Assembly: GCA_011032825.1 (NCBI GenBank) | Contig: JAADJZ010000025.1 | Coordinates: 372,001-436,000, forward strand | Reading direction: 5' to 3' | Source: Massariosphaeria phaeospora | Taxonomy: Eukaryota > Ascomycota > Dothideomycetes > Pleosporales | Length of the DNA stretch: 64,000 nucleotides | Shown: positions 21,223-29,854 of the stretch, in pieces | Position numbering within the stretch: the first letter of the stretch is position 1 | Layout: each line of letters opens with the position of its first letter | Position numbers and translations under genes: made by a program | The notes under the pieces: generated by a model | What the model saw: the letters and a program-made list of their open reading frames with translations, nothing else | What the model was told of the DNA's origin: nothing | Database searches by the model: none

Positions 21223-22395
21223 AGGTCAGCGATGAGCTTGGGGGTTCGATGTGGAGAACTACATGATGCTCTGGTCTCGAAAAAAAATTGGGGCGCGAGT
21301 CAACCGATGATGACAAAACCAAAAGAGCGACGAGATGCTCAATTGAGTTCTCTCCAAACCCAATCCACGGCCTATTCTAGATTTGGTGGCCAGTCAAAGC
21401 CACATCAACGATTATGAATGAATACTGATAATTTTGTAATCTTGCTGCGTTCTCTTTGCACAGCGTCATGATCTTGAGTCAACGGCTTGACTAACGGCGT
21501 GGCAATACTAACATGGGCATGATGTCTGCGTACTGAAGAGTATAAATACGTGCATGCCCAGATCAACTAGACGACGAGCCTTCGAATAATCAGTGGCAGT
21601 AACTCACCCTCTTTCCCTTGATACTGTATAGTAAAACTATACTATCTTACTACGTTAGATCTCTTTACACATACCCTAAGCACTCCACATCCAGAACAGT
21701 CTACACTAGGATCGTGGCTGGTAGTGGATGATAAGTACTTGCTATTCTGAGAAAAGTTGGGAAGATGAAGGCTTATATGCCCCCCTATCACTTTTCTCCC
21801 TACCAAAACTTCTACCCATCACCAAATTTCCTGCTCCCACTGCCACGATGAGCATACGACACCAAAATGGCCATCATTAGCATCTTATATTGGCCGGCGT
21901 CGCCGTCGAAGCCCCGACCAACCGCTCTTCTAGGGAAAGGAAAACATAGACGGAGACGTGCATGTGCGCGGGGCACAAGCGGAGGTGCGCGGGGCACAAG
22001 CGGAGCTACGCGAGTTGCTGCTCTGTATTGATAACGATAAGAATAGCGAAAGGCAATACCACACCCGAGTTTTATCTTCGCTGGCGACAAGACCGACACG
22101 AGCCGTAGCATAAGTAGCTCTGCATCGGGCACCCAATGGCTTGATTGGGCAGAGAATACCTTCTACGTACGAGCATTGTCTCTGTGCATTCACTGCCCAC
22201 GACCTGCAATATGCATCACCTATACGACGGTCCGTCGGCGTGTCTGGTCTACGTACGCTAGCGCGGCCGGTTACCGACGATCATTCAATACAGCCAGACC
22301 CTCCCCACTTCTTCTCCCTCTAGCAGCGCATTCAACATCTCAAAGTAACTGCAGCTCGAAAGTCTCACTGTCATCCAGCTAACGCCCACCTCCAG
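21223..22395. other. Spacer between RING genes 2 and 3
   Basis: About 1.2 kb without a supported gene. Near 21958-22006 the 21-base unit GCGCGGGGCACAAGCGGAG occurs twice in tandem with small differences. Open frames on the minus strand (21812-22132) look like chance. Confidence 0.5.
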
Positions 22396-22920
22396 ATGCC
22401 TGCTCTGTCCTCCATGCTGGCCGCCCCTCCCCTCCCACTCTTCCTCACCAAACAGAATTTCCTCGCCGCCGGTCTGGACCCATACAGCCCCACTGCCCCA
22501 GAAGAATGCTCCATCTGCAAAGAGCTCCTCGTGGCCAACCCGCCCGCAACCATTCCTCCAGCTCCGACTCCGCCTCCCACTACTCCTACAACTATTCCTC
22601 CCCCTGCCCACCCCGGCACCAGAATCAAAGCCTGCAATCACGTCTTCGGCAAGACGTGTCTCGAGGCCTGGCTGCAGCAAGAAGACCAATCCACGTGTCC
22701 CATGTGCCGCGTGAAACTGTTCGGCGGCGAGGTACGTCGCGTGTCGCAGCTTGACGGCGTCATCGTGACCTCGCTGAACGCGGAGAACATCGGTGCGCGG
22801 TTGCGGCAGCGCGACGCAGCGCGAAGGGCTGCAGCTGCAGCTGCGAGGGAGAGGTTTGTCGCGGACATGGCTCAGCGGGAGACGGAAGCTTTTGCCGCTT
22901 GTTCCGCCACGAGCATGTAG
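22396..22920 (+). CDS. RING-H2-like protein 3 of the cluster
   Basis: A single exon of 174 residues. Ring ligands: C38-x2-C41, C80-x-H82, C88 and C101-x2-C104 (CNHVFGKTCLEAWL, TCPMCR), with Gly85 in the fifth-ligand position. The 38-residue linker is Pro/Thr-rich (PPAPTPPPTTPTTIPPPAHP). Upstream is the shared N-terminal motif TKQNFLAAGLDPY. The C-terminus is an Arg/Ala-rich helix (RQRDAARRAAAAAARERF) that may be a coiled coil. This is probably a soluble E3-like protein. The ATG follows a pyrimidine-rich leader; no clear TATA box is seen. The TCPMCR codons closely match those of member 1 (TGTCCCATGTGCCGC in both), supporting recent common origin. Confidence 0.85.
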   Translation: MPALSSMLAAPPLPLFLTKQNFLAAGLDPYSPTAPEECSICKELLVANPPATIPPAPTPPPTTPTTIPPPAHPGTRIKACNHVFGKTCLEAWLQQEDQSTCPMCRVKLFGGEVRRVSQLDGVIVTSLNAENIGARLRQRDAARRAAAAAARERFVADMAQRETEAFAACSATSM

Positions 22921-23332
22921 AGAATGAGTAGGCACTTTGGGAGAGACTCAACTAGGACGGGGGTACGATAGGTGGTCTGGGAGGTGGTTGGGCGGCGTAA
23001 AACATTGGGGTAATGGCGCGTCGATTCAAAGGATACCCCAGAGACAGGATTCAGTGCCGCTTAACCAGGCTTAATTGCACCACCAAGTCAAGTTTCCTTA
23101 CTCTACCACGGTATTGCTTGGTATCCTAGATACCATATGACATTGTAAGATTCGAACCAACTTCTTACGGGTTGCTCAAATTCTGTGCAGTGCCAAGGGG
23201 ATTGCCTGAAGTATGTCTCTGGATCGGCAATGAAAGTTGACAGGGGGAGTGCGTCCTAGCTACTATACGGTCTACAAGCGTGAGGCCTGTGATTTGCGCT
23301 CTGCATGGTTCAGTCATAGCCTTTGCAGTTTT

Positions 23333-23980
23333 TCAAGTGATTGCCTCGTCGCTGTCCTCTTCGCGGTCCTCTTCGCTATCATCTTCATCTTCATCTTCAT
23401 CTTGATCGTGCTCAGCATCTCCGCCACGATTCTGATCCTCATCATCATCCTCGTCTTCTCGATCTTCTTGATTATCCTCTACTTCATTCCACACCTGCAA
23501 CCCAGCCCGATGCAACCGTGCACCCTCCTCAGCAGTCTCCTCAGCAACCACTGCCTCCTCCTCGACCTCCTCCTCAGCCCACGCCTGCAAGATCAGCTCC
23601 ACAACCCTGTCCACCCTGTAACCCCCAAAATGCGTCCTCAGTCGCTGCAACTGTACCCAAACATCGTCGTTCTCATTGATTTCAGACAGGAACAGCGTGC
23701 CGCGACACAATGGGCATGTGTTCGAGGTTTCTAACCATACCAGGAGACAGTCTTTGCCGAAGGTGTGGCTGCAGGCTTTGATGGTGACTGCTGCGTGCGC
23801 GTGTTCGGGTTGCGGTTGCGGTTGCGGTTGCGGCTGCGGCTGCGAGGTCATGCGAGACGCCGGGCTGGTGACGACGAGTAGTGGGTCGAGGCAGATGGAA
23901 CAGGTCTGGGGTCCTCTGGAGGAAAGCTGCGCGGGCACAAGGCCATCGGCTAGGAACACGCCCTTGGTCAGGAAAGCCAT
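23333..23980 (-). CDS. RING-H2-like protein 4 of the cluster
   Basis: A single minus-strand exon of 215 residues. It is the only inverted member and is divergent from member 5. Ring ligands: C27-x2-C30, C70-x-H72, C78 and C89-x2-C92 (CSHTFGKDCLLVWL, TCPLCR), with Gly75 at the fifth-ligand position. The linker contains a Pro-Gln repeat (residues 48-58) coded by a GGTTGC hexamer array at about 23812-23850. Such an array can change length by slippage. The N-terminal TKGVFLADGLVP motif is shared with members 1 and 3. The second half is extremely acidic (EEEVEEEAVVAEETAEEG, then a D/E tail), so the protein has a very low predicted pI. It ends at TGA 23333-23335. Confidence 0.85.
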   Translation of the reverse strand: MAFLTKGVFLADGLVPAQLSSRGPQTCSICLDPLLVVTSPASRMTSQPQPQPQPQPQPEHAHAAVTIKACSHTFGKDCLLVWLETSNTCPLCRGTLFLSEINENDDVWVQLQRLRTHFGGYRVDRVVELILQAWAEEEVEEEAVVAEETAEEGARLHRAGLQVWNEVEDNQEDREDEDDDEDQNRGGDAEHDQDEDEDEDDSEEDREEDSDEAIT

Positions 23981-24094
23981 TTGTGTTGCCGCTCCACCTC
24001 TATCAATGTTAGCTCAGTCTTCCGATCGATAAACAGATTGTGGCGACGTGCGTTGAAGCGAGTGCGCGTTGTGCTCGAAATTCCTTAGCCAAAA

Positions 24095-24104
24095 GCTATT
24101 TAAG
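24095..24104 (-). promoter_or_regulatory. TATA-like box CTTAAATAGC of RING gene 4
   Basis: On the minus strand CTTAAATAGC lies about 115 bases before the ATG at 23980. The same ten bases occur on the plus strand before RING gene 5, so the 510-base divergent spacer carries one copy facing each gene. Confidence 0.5.
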
Positions 24105-24404
24105 TTGTTGGTGCGCGTGTTAACCTGCTGATGATGATACTTGAGACTTGATTCAGTAGCATGTTGGAAAAGTCGTTGTTGGGTCGGCGGTGTGCCAGCA
24201 GCTCTCCAAGCCGAATCAGGCTTAGCGTAGGGTTTGGTCGAGTTGGAGTGAAAGCATGTTGATGATGCAGTTTGATTGACGCGGGTGTGCATTTTTGTTG
24301 TTTCGTGTGAGATTTTGGTCCGTCAGCATTGGTTCCCGTCTTTGGGGGTTAGTGATTGTCTCCAGTTTGCTGCCCCCAAACCGAAAGTTTGACCTTGTCG
24401 TGTT

Positions 24405-24414
24405 CTTAAATAGC
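24405..24414 (+). promoter_or_regulatory. TATA-like box CTTAAATAGC of RING gene 5
   Basis: CTTAAATAGC lies about 80 bases before the ATG at 24491, the normal distance for a fungal TATA element. It is identical to the box facing RING gene 4. Confidence 0.55.
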
Positions 24415-24490
24415 CGTAGGGCATCTCCTACTGCACACAAAGTCCTATCTCTTCTCACCGCTCCAGTTCATTACCCTACCAACACACAAG

Positions 24491-24868
24491 ATGTACTCAC
24501 AACTCCCTCCCAAGGCCGCGTCCACGCGACCGACACGATCGAGCGAGTCACACCCGCCAACCTGCAGCATCTGCTTTGATGCCCTCTCCGCACCACACTG
24601 CCCCAAGACCACCGCGGCTGAATCCCCTATCACTATCAAAGCATGCACTCACGTCTTCGGCAACGGTTGTCTAGCGCAATGGATGGCATATGCAAACACG
24701 TGCCCCGTGTGCCGTATTGAGTTCTTTCGAAAGGATGAAGATGATGAGAAGGAGGAAGTAAGGCAGCATTTCGCGTTGGGAGTGTATGCGGGTCCGGAGT
24801 TCTTGGCGAGAATGAGGAACTTAACGGTTAGGGCAGAGCAGGAGCAGGGAAGGGGATCCGATGGATAG
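24491..24868 (+). CDS. RING-H2-like protein 5 of the cluster
   Basis: A single exon of 125 residues, the shortest member. Ring ligands: C25-x2-C28, C52-x-H54, C60 and C71-x2-C74 (CTHVFGNGCLAQWM, TCPVCR), with Gly57 at the fifth-ligand position. The linker is only 23 residues and holds an extra Cys37. The tail is short and charged (FFRKDEDDEKEEVRQHF), followed by an amphipathic helix. It lacks the G-L-x-P N-terminal motif of members 1, 3 and 4. The gene ends about 70 bases before the AT-rich, RIP-like block, so it is the cluster member most exposed to RIP leakage, yet its frame is intact. Confidence 0.83.
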   Translation: MYSQLPPKAASTRPTRSSESHPPTCSICFDALSAPHCPKTTAAESPITIKACTHVFGNGCLAQWMAYANTCPVCRIEFFRKDEDDEKEEVRQHFALGVYAGPEFLARMRNLTVRAEQEQGRGSDG

Positions 24869-25342
24869 CGCGGAGGAGAGTGCTTCGGAGCGTACGCGTA
24901 TTGTATTTGCAGAACTTAAGGTAGGTCTGTGCGCTAGATAGGTAAAATATATTAGTAATAACTATCTCTGCTATTTTTCAATTAATATTATTCTATAACG
25001 TAAAGCACTAGTTACCGAGTAACTCAAACTACCGAGTAACTCAAAATTGCTTGGCATTAAATCCTTACGTTCAAAGCTTAATAACTTTACTAACTAATAG
25101 TAGAGCTATCTAGATAAATTTTACACTATTTTAAAGCTCTAATCTAAAGTAGGCTAGTAAATAGGTAGAAGTTGAGTTAGAGTTAAGTTAGCTTACGTTA
25201 GACTTTAACTTAACTCTAGCTTTAACCTACGCTAATTACTAAGCAGCTTAAGTTAGAGTTAGGTTAAAGTAGTTAAAGCTTAGAGTTGTAGTTAAGTTTT
25301 ACATAATATTTACAACTTATATTAATATTAAGTTTTCTATGT

Positions 25343-25751
25343 AACGTACTCTACGGGCGAGTAAGCTACACAAGCGAGTAAGCTACCGAATTTTACTAAG
25401 GAAAATCAATAATCTAGAGCTTAATAACTCTTAACCTACTTAATAAAATTCTCTAAAATTTTTACTACTAAGCTGCATCTATATAAACTTTTAGATTCCT
25501 AGATTACTAAGCTACAACTTTAGTATTTAGAAAGTTATTAAAGAAAAGCTTAAATTATCCGTGCGCTCTAAGCTATCTACTATTCTAGACTAGCTAGAGC
25601 TTAGTAATCTTAGAACTAGAAAGTTTATATATACAGAAATAATATATTAAATTTTTAGAGAATTTTATTAATTAGGTAAAGAGTTATTAAGCTCTAGATT
25701 ATTGATTTTCCTTAGTAAAATTCGGTAGCCTACTCGCTCGTAAAGTACGTT
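25343..25751. repeat. Long inverted repeat (fold-back element)
   Basis: The left arm 25343-25513 and right arm 25598-25751 are near-perfect inverted copies. Both contain CCGAATTTTACTAAGGAAAA, TCAATAATCTAGAGCTTAAT and ATATATAAACTTT in mirrored order. The left arm carries an internal duplication of GCGAGTAAGCTAC that accounts for its extra 17 bases. About 84 bases of loop separate the arms. Weaker mirrored similarity continues outward to roughly 25150 and 25905 (AGGTAGAAGTT, GAGTTAGAGTTAAG-type runs). The full palindrome may therefore be about 770 bases: a fold-back element, or two head-to-head copies of one repeat. Confidence 0.8.
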
Positions 25752-25909
25752 ATATTTATTACATTTATTTATTACAGTTTTTTAACTATTTAAGTAACTT
25801 TAACTTAACTTTTAACTTAGAGCTTTAACTACTCTAACTTAACTTCTACCTACGCTAGGTTAACTCTAACTTAACTTTAACTTAAAGTTTATGCAACCTA
25901 TAACCTAAC

Positions 25910-26990
25910 TTATACCTATTAATAAGTACTTTTTACTTATTCGCTAGCGTAAGCTTTAGTAGCAAGAAGCAAACTATATCTAGCAGCTAGAAAATATAAA
26001 ATAAATAAGCTAGCATGCAAAGCGTAAGAATTTTGTTTTTAAAGCAATAGTTTTTAAAATTCTAAAATTAGTAGCTCTTATAGCCGTCTAGAATAAGTAG
26101 CTAATACTTTTTTACCTAACGCGCTTTTGTATGCGCGTTAAAATGCTTTAACTACTTAAAACTAAAAGCGTTGTTTATTTAGCTATTCTTAAAAACTAAA
26201 AGCTTTTAATTGCTAAATATAAAGTTTTTTTGTACTATGCTAAAATATAAACCTGCTTTTTGTAGATAATAAACGGCAAAATTGCGTACTTTACAGCGCA
26301 AATGCTTTAGATAACTATTACTTACTTCTAATTACCTAGCTAGATTAGATTAAGTTGAGTACGTTTTTGAAAGCTTGTAACAACTTTTATAAACTCAATT
26401 ACGCTTATTTAGAAACTAGTTTTATTAAAGTTGTGCACGTTATCTTTGTAGATGCTATACTTAGCTTTAGTATTTCTAACAAGCTTAAACTACGCGCTAA
26501 TTACTTTAGAATCTTTCTATTGTATTCTTTGCTAGTTCTTTGCTTAATTAAAAGCTATTTTAATTTTGCTTAAACGCGATACAAATCTTGTAGCTTATTT
26601 TTTGCCTACTAGCTCTTTACTTTGCGCAGCTATTAGTTTATTTTCTATATCTCTTACTTTAGACAGCTAAAAAGTAAATTCTTGCAAATTAAAGTTAAGA
26701 ATATATTAGACAATTGTTTGCTCTTTAGTCGTAGTAAGCTTCTAGCAATTAAGTTGTGTTTAAAGTTAAAATGCAATTTTGTTAAGCTAATTAGAGAGTT
26801 TTTAGTAATTAACGTTAAACAATGCAGCAGCGCGTTGTAGACTTTAAAATTAGCTAGCTTTATAAGCTTAGATTGCGATATCAATTCTGCTTTCTTGTTT
26901 AGTAAGTATTGCGTTGCTTAGTTGAGGTATCGTAGGCCGATAATGGAGTTAGTAGTGCCAAGGAAAAGTAGCCGGCTCGGGGATCCAATA
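25910..26990 (-). mobile_element. RIP-inactivated Fot1/pogo (Tc1-mariner) transposase relic
   Basis: Reading the minus strand with stops ignored recovers the landmarks of a fungal pogo-type transposase in order. First is an HTH region (TKQESRIDIAI, LQRAAALFNVNY), then KLTTTKEQTIV and YILN. Next come AQSKELVGKK and ATRFVSRL, then KVISA, FKLVRNTKAKYSIYKDNVHN and the first catalytic block, which reads as a decayed form of the Asn-Phe-Asp-Glu-Thr motif. KVVTS, AILPFIIYKK and a decayed C-terminal third (RVR-KSISYLF, FRILKTIALKTKF) follow. At least twenty stops occur, mostly TAA/TAG where Gln or Trp is expected, which is C-to-T on one strand or the other. No terminal inverted repeat could be fixed. 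The element is certainly inactive. Confidence 0.85.
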
Positions 26991-27035
26991 CGTTATACAT
27001 TTTAGAATAATAAATTAATTCTTAACTACAGGTGC

Positions 27036-27660
27036 GTGTTGTTGTTGTGTAGTGTTAAGAGCCTTGCGCTTATTTCCCGCCTTTTACGCACCGTACGAGC
27101 GTGGGCGGCACCCCATGCCCCAATCTACGCAGGCGTACGCAGTGTACGCCTACAGCGCGCCGCGCCGAGGATCACCCGGCGAACATCAAAACTTCGGACG
27201 GTTCTCTGCCCGCAGAGTCCCTGCAGAGGCGCCTGCACCTGCTGCGCGACCTCCACAGCGACTCAAAATACCTGCCCTTAGAACCAAAATATGCAGAGAT
27301 ATATGCGAGAGCTATACAAACTTCACAGCAAGATTCCACCGTGTGGTTGTTGTGCGCGATCGCTGCAGGTGCGCGCAGCGCTCAGCCCCCCCGAGAGCGC
27401 CCCCGAGAGCGGCCGCTGGGAGCGCCTGTGGCAGCGCCGGCGACCTCTCCGCACCTACTGCACCACCTCCACAGCGACTCAAAATACTTACGCTTTGAAC
27501 AAAGCTGTGAGATTTATATGCGACAGCCATAAAAACTCTCGCAGCCTTTTTCTACCGCGTGGTTGCTGCGTTGGGTCGCTGCAGGTGCGCGCGCGGCTAT
27601 GGGCGCCTCTAGGTGGCGCTGTCGTCTGATCTTTTGGAGTGCCGCATATGAGAAATAGGG
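27036..27660. repeat. GC-rich block with two 216-base tandem units
   Basis: Right after the AT-rich block the sequence is GC-rich. CTCCACAGCGACTCAAAATA occurs at 27251 and again at 27467. CGCTGCAGGTGCGCGC occurs at 27361 and 27577. Both pairs are 216 bases apart, so this is a diverged two-copy tandem unit. Open frames run through in three phases on the plus strand with Ala/Arg/Pro-rich shadow composition. I do not call a gene. It could be the un-RIPped remainder of a repeat or a minisatellite. Confidence 0.65.
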
Positions 27661-28160
27661 ATGCCGAATATGGCCTGCCAAAAAGTATCGTTATTATAGC
27701 TAGATTCTTGTTAGAGTGCGTAATATTGCGCTATTAGAGTGCGCGTTAACAACTCTTTCTTGAGGCTAACCTATCACGTGCCTAGGCGCATCGGAAACGA
27801 ATTGTGCCAAGGCGGCCGAATTGATCCCCGCTCCTCGACTACGTTCCACCGCCTGACGCCACCAAACTTCGTCCCGCTGCAACATTCCACCGTCCATCAC
27901 GATAGACTCTCCGCATCATTGTAACAATAGGAGCGTGCCCTCAAATGATGGTAGTTAGTACAGTTATGTTCAAGTACAAGTATCGCTCGGTAGACGCCTG
28001 ATCTCTACTAACAGATTATCCGGCTACACTCAGTACAAAGCAACCCGCACGCTTCAAATCTCGCAGCTTGTATTGCACAGAAATCGTTTGACAGTTTCAG
28101 ACTAGCTTCTCACTACCTCTTATTTTATACAGCTTTTCCGCCAACCTTCTCCAGGCCAAC
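27661..28160. other. Intergenic, includes dispersed repeat fragment
   Basis: Contains GCGCATCGGAAACGAATTGT at about 27787, matching a tail motif in the repeat copies at 49.3 and 61.0 kb. The 3' part is the promoter and leader of the dehydrogenase gene. Confidence 0.45.
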
Positions 28161-29045
28161 ATGCCCCTCCCTCTGATCCACTACCTTTACTCATCCGGAC
28201 TTCCCAAGTACCGACGCCAACATAAAGATGGAGAATATAGCTGGGCACTGGTGACGGGTGCAAGCGACGGCATTGGTCGAGCATTGTGCAGCGAACTGAG
28301 CTCACGAGGCTTCAACGTTGTCCTTCACGGCCGCAATGAAGTGAAACTAGCACGCGTGCGCGAAGAGCTCCAAGCAGTGCATCCCCAACAGCACTTTCGC
28401 ACCGTAACAGCCGATGCAAGCTCCTTCTCCCAGGCAGATATCGACCGCATCGTCTCCCAGGTGGCCGACATACCACTTACAGTACTGATCAACAACGTGG
28501 GCGGCACTGCACCATTGTCGTCCAATTTCAAACACTTCGAGGACACTACACCGGCGGAAATGGAAGCCGTCTTCTCGCTCAACGTGCAGTTTCCACTGCA
28601 GCTGACTCGCGCAATACTCCCCCAGCTCCAGCAACAGCAGGAATCCACACTGGTCATAACCTGCGGTAGTCAGGCCAGCATTGGCCAACCATACGTAGCA
28701 GCCTACTCGGGTTGCAAAGGTGCTTTGCATGCCTGGAACCGCGCGCTAGCTGCTGAGCAGTACGAAGACCGCTCGCAGGTCGAGATTCTTGAGGTCATTG
28801 TTGGGCCGACTTATACGCAGAATCTGCAAAAAGACGACAATTTTTCTCCCGGCCTTTTTATGCCGACGGCTGATGTTATGGCCCGCGCTGTACTTGCGAG
28901 GGTTGGTCACGGTCACCGTACTATTGTTCCGTACTTCTGGCACCTTGTACAATCTGCTCCGCTGTATGCTCTCTTGCCAGCCTCGATTGCCGACCACGTT
29001 ATCGCCAGTATCTTGAAGCCCAGTGTCAAATCAAAAGGGACTTGA
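28161..29045 (+). CDS. Short-chain dehydrogenase/reductase (KAR/17beta-HSD12-like)
   Basis: A single exon of 294 residues. A Rossmann fold starts at about residue 28. The NAD(P)-binding motif TGASDGIG is at 32-39, the NNVGG structural motif at 111-115, and the catalytic Ser lies in TCGSQAS (170-173). The catalytic pair Y182-x3-K186 is in AAYSGCKGAL. The Arg after the second strand (HGRN) suggests NADPH preference. The overall layout resembles the 3-ketoacyl-CoA reductase/17beta-HSD12 branch. The tail PLYALLPASIADHVI is only mildly hydrophobic, and the N-terminus lacks the long membrane anchor of the true elongase reductase. The substrate is therefore uncertain. The gene lies alone on the far side of the dead transposon block. 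Confidence 0.9.
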   Translation: MPLPLIHYLYSSGLPKYRRQHKDGEYSWALVTGASDGIGRALCSELSSRGFNVVLHGRNEVKLARVREELQAVHPQQHFRTVTADASSFSQADIDRIVSQVADIPLTVLINNVGGTAPLSSNFKHFEDTTPAEMEAVFSLNVQFPLQLTRAILPQLQQQQESTLVITCGSQASIGQPYVAAYSGCKGALHAWNRALAAEQYEDRSQVEILEVIVGPTYTQNLQKDDNFSPGLFMPTADVMARAVLARVGHGHRTIVPYFWHLVQSAPLYALLPASIADHVIASILKPSVKSKGT

Positions 29046-29854
29046 TTTGGCATCTTGATCGGAGGCACAAGGCACTGAGTAGTCAGGGGGGACGGGTTAT
29101 GTGAAACAGAGCGACTATACCAGCTATCTCCTTTTTACCAAATTGTAACCGTAATCAAACTACCGGTCCCTTCTTCTTATAATCCAAACTGAATCAGATT
29201 TGTACTTAGTTGTTATACTACAGAGGCCTCTCTTCCTCTTCTCATAGTGCGGAGCCGTGAAGTCGGACCTGGAAACCCCGAAAATATGTTATACCACGAA
29301 GGTAGAGGTCCTCATGCGGCAACCCATAGAGGACGCTAATCTCCAAGCTGTAGCTGCGTCGTTCTAAAGCGTTATGTACAGGGTCATGGAAAGCGCCTAA
29401 TCTACCTTGGAGCAGGTGATCCGCGAGGGGCAGCTCCGGCTATTTCAAACAAACCCCCGTCACCATCGGGAGTTGCATGTGTAATATCGCCATCCTTGAG
29501 CAAACACGAAAATGGCACTTAAATGTAGAAGACGCAACATGCAGGAGTTGGGAAAAGCACTACTGTTATAATAGCAATATGTTCAGATATTGCGACAACT
29601 ATGAGATGTCTCACTCGTTGAAATGGTATCAATGCGGAAATGCCCAAAACGCTACTCCGAAGAGTAGAGCGGCTAGTGCGCTAGAAGCCCAGCACCTACT
29701 GGGTTTAAATCGACTGTGTGTTCAACGGCTAAAACTTGTGTACGGTGACTGCATCGTTAGGTTGCATAAAAGATCTATGTCGACCAAGTTCTATTCTATC
29801 GCACCTCCGCTTACTGACATCGTCTCAGCTTTCTCCTTTATCCGAACTTTTACG
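29046..29854. other. Intergenic and promoter of the propeller protein
   Basis: No gene is seen. A TATA-like ATAAAA at 29766-29771 sits about 85 bases before the ATG at 29855. This argues that the open frame running upstream to 29477 is leader, not protein. Confidence 0.5.

Larger units (their letters stand above)
24940..27020. repeat. AT-rich, RIP-like repeat block
   Basis: Composition changes abruptly from mixed GC to strongly AT-rich with abundant TA, TTAA and CTAG. It returns to GC-rich sequence just after 27020. No intact frame is present. The block holds a long inverted repeat and a transposase relic whose Gln/Arg/Trp codons have become stops, as expected from RIP. Degenerate copies of a CGAGTAA-containing unit occur near 25016-25050 (ACCGAGTAACTCAAA twice) and again near 25357-25390. 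Confidence 0.85.

Noticed and set aside
23149..23158. tRNA-like GGTTCGAATC box on the minus strand
   Set aside because: No matching T-stem, A box or acceptor stem could be built around it.
26355..26884. Small open frames in the AT-rich block
   Set aside because: They are gaps between stops in RIP-mutated transposase sequence, in the wrong frame or strand for the relic.
29477..29854. N-terminal extension of the propeller protein
   Set aside because: A TATA-like ATAAAA at 29766 and a good signal peptide from the ATG at 29855 argue that this part is leader.
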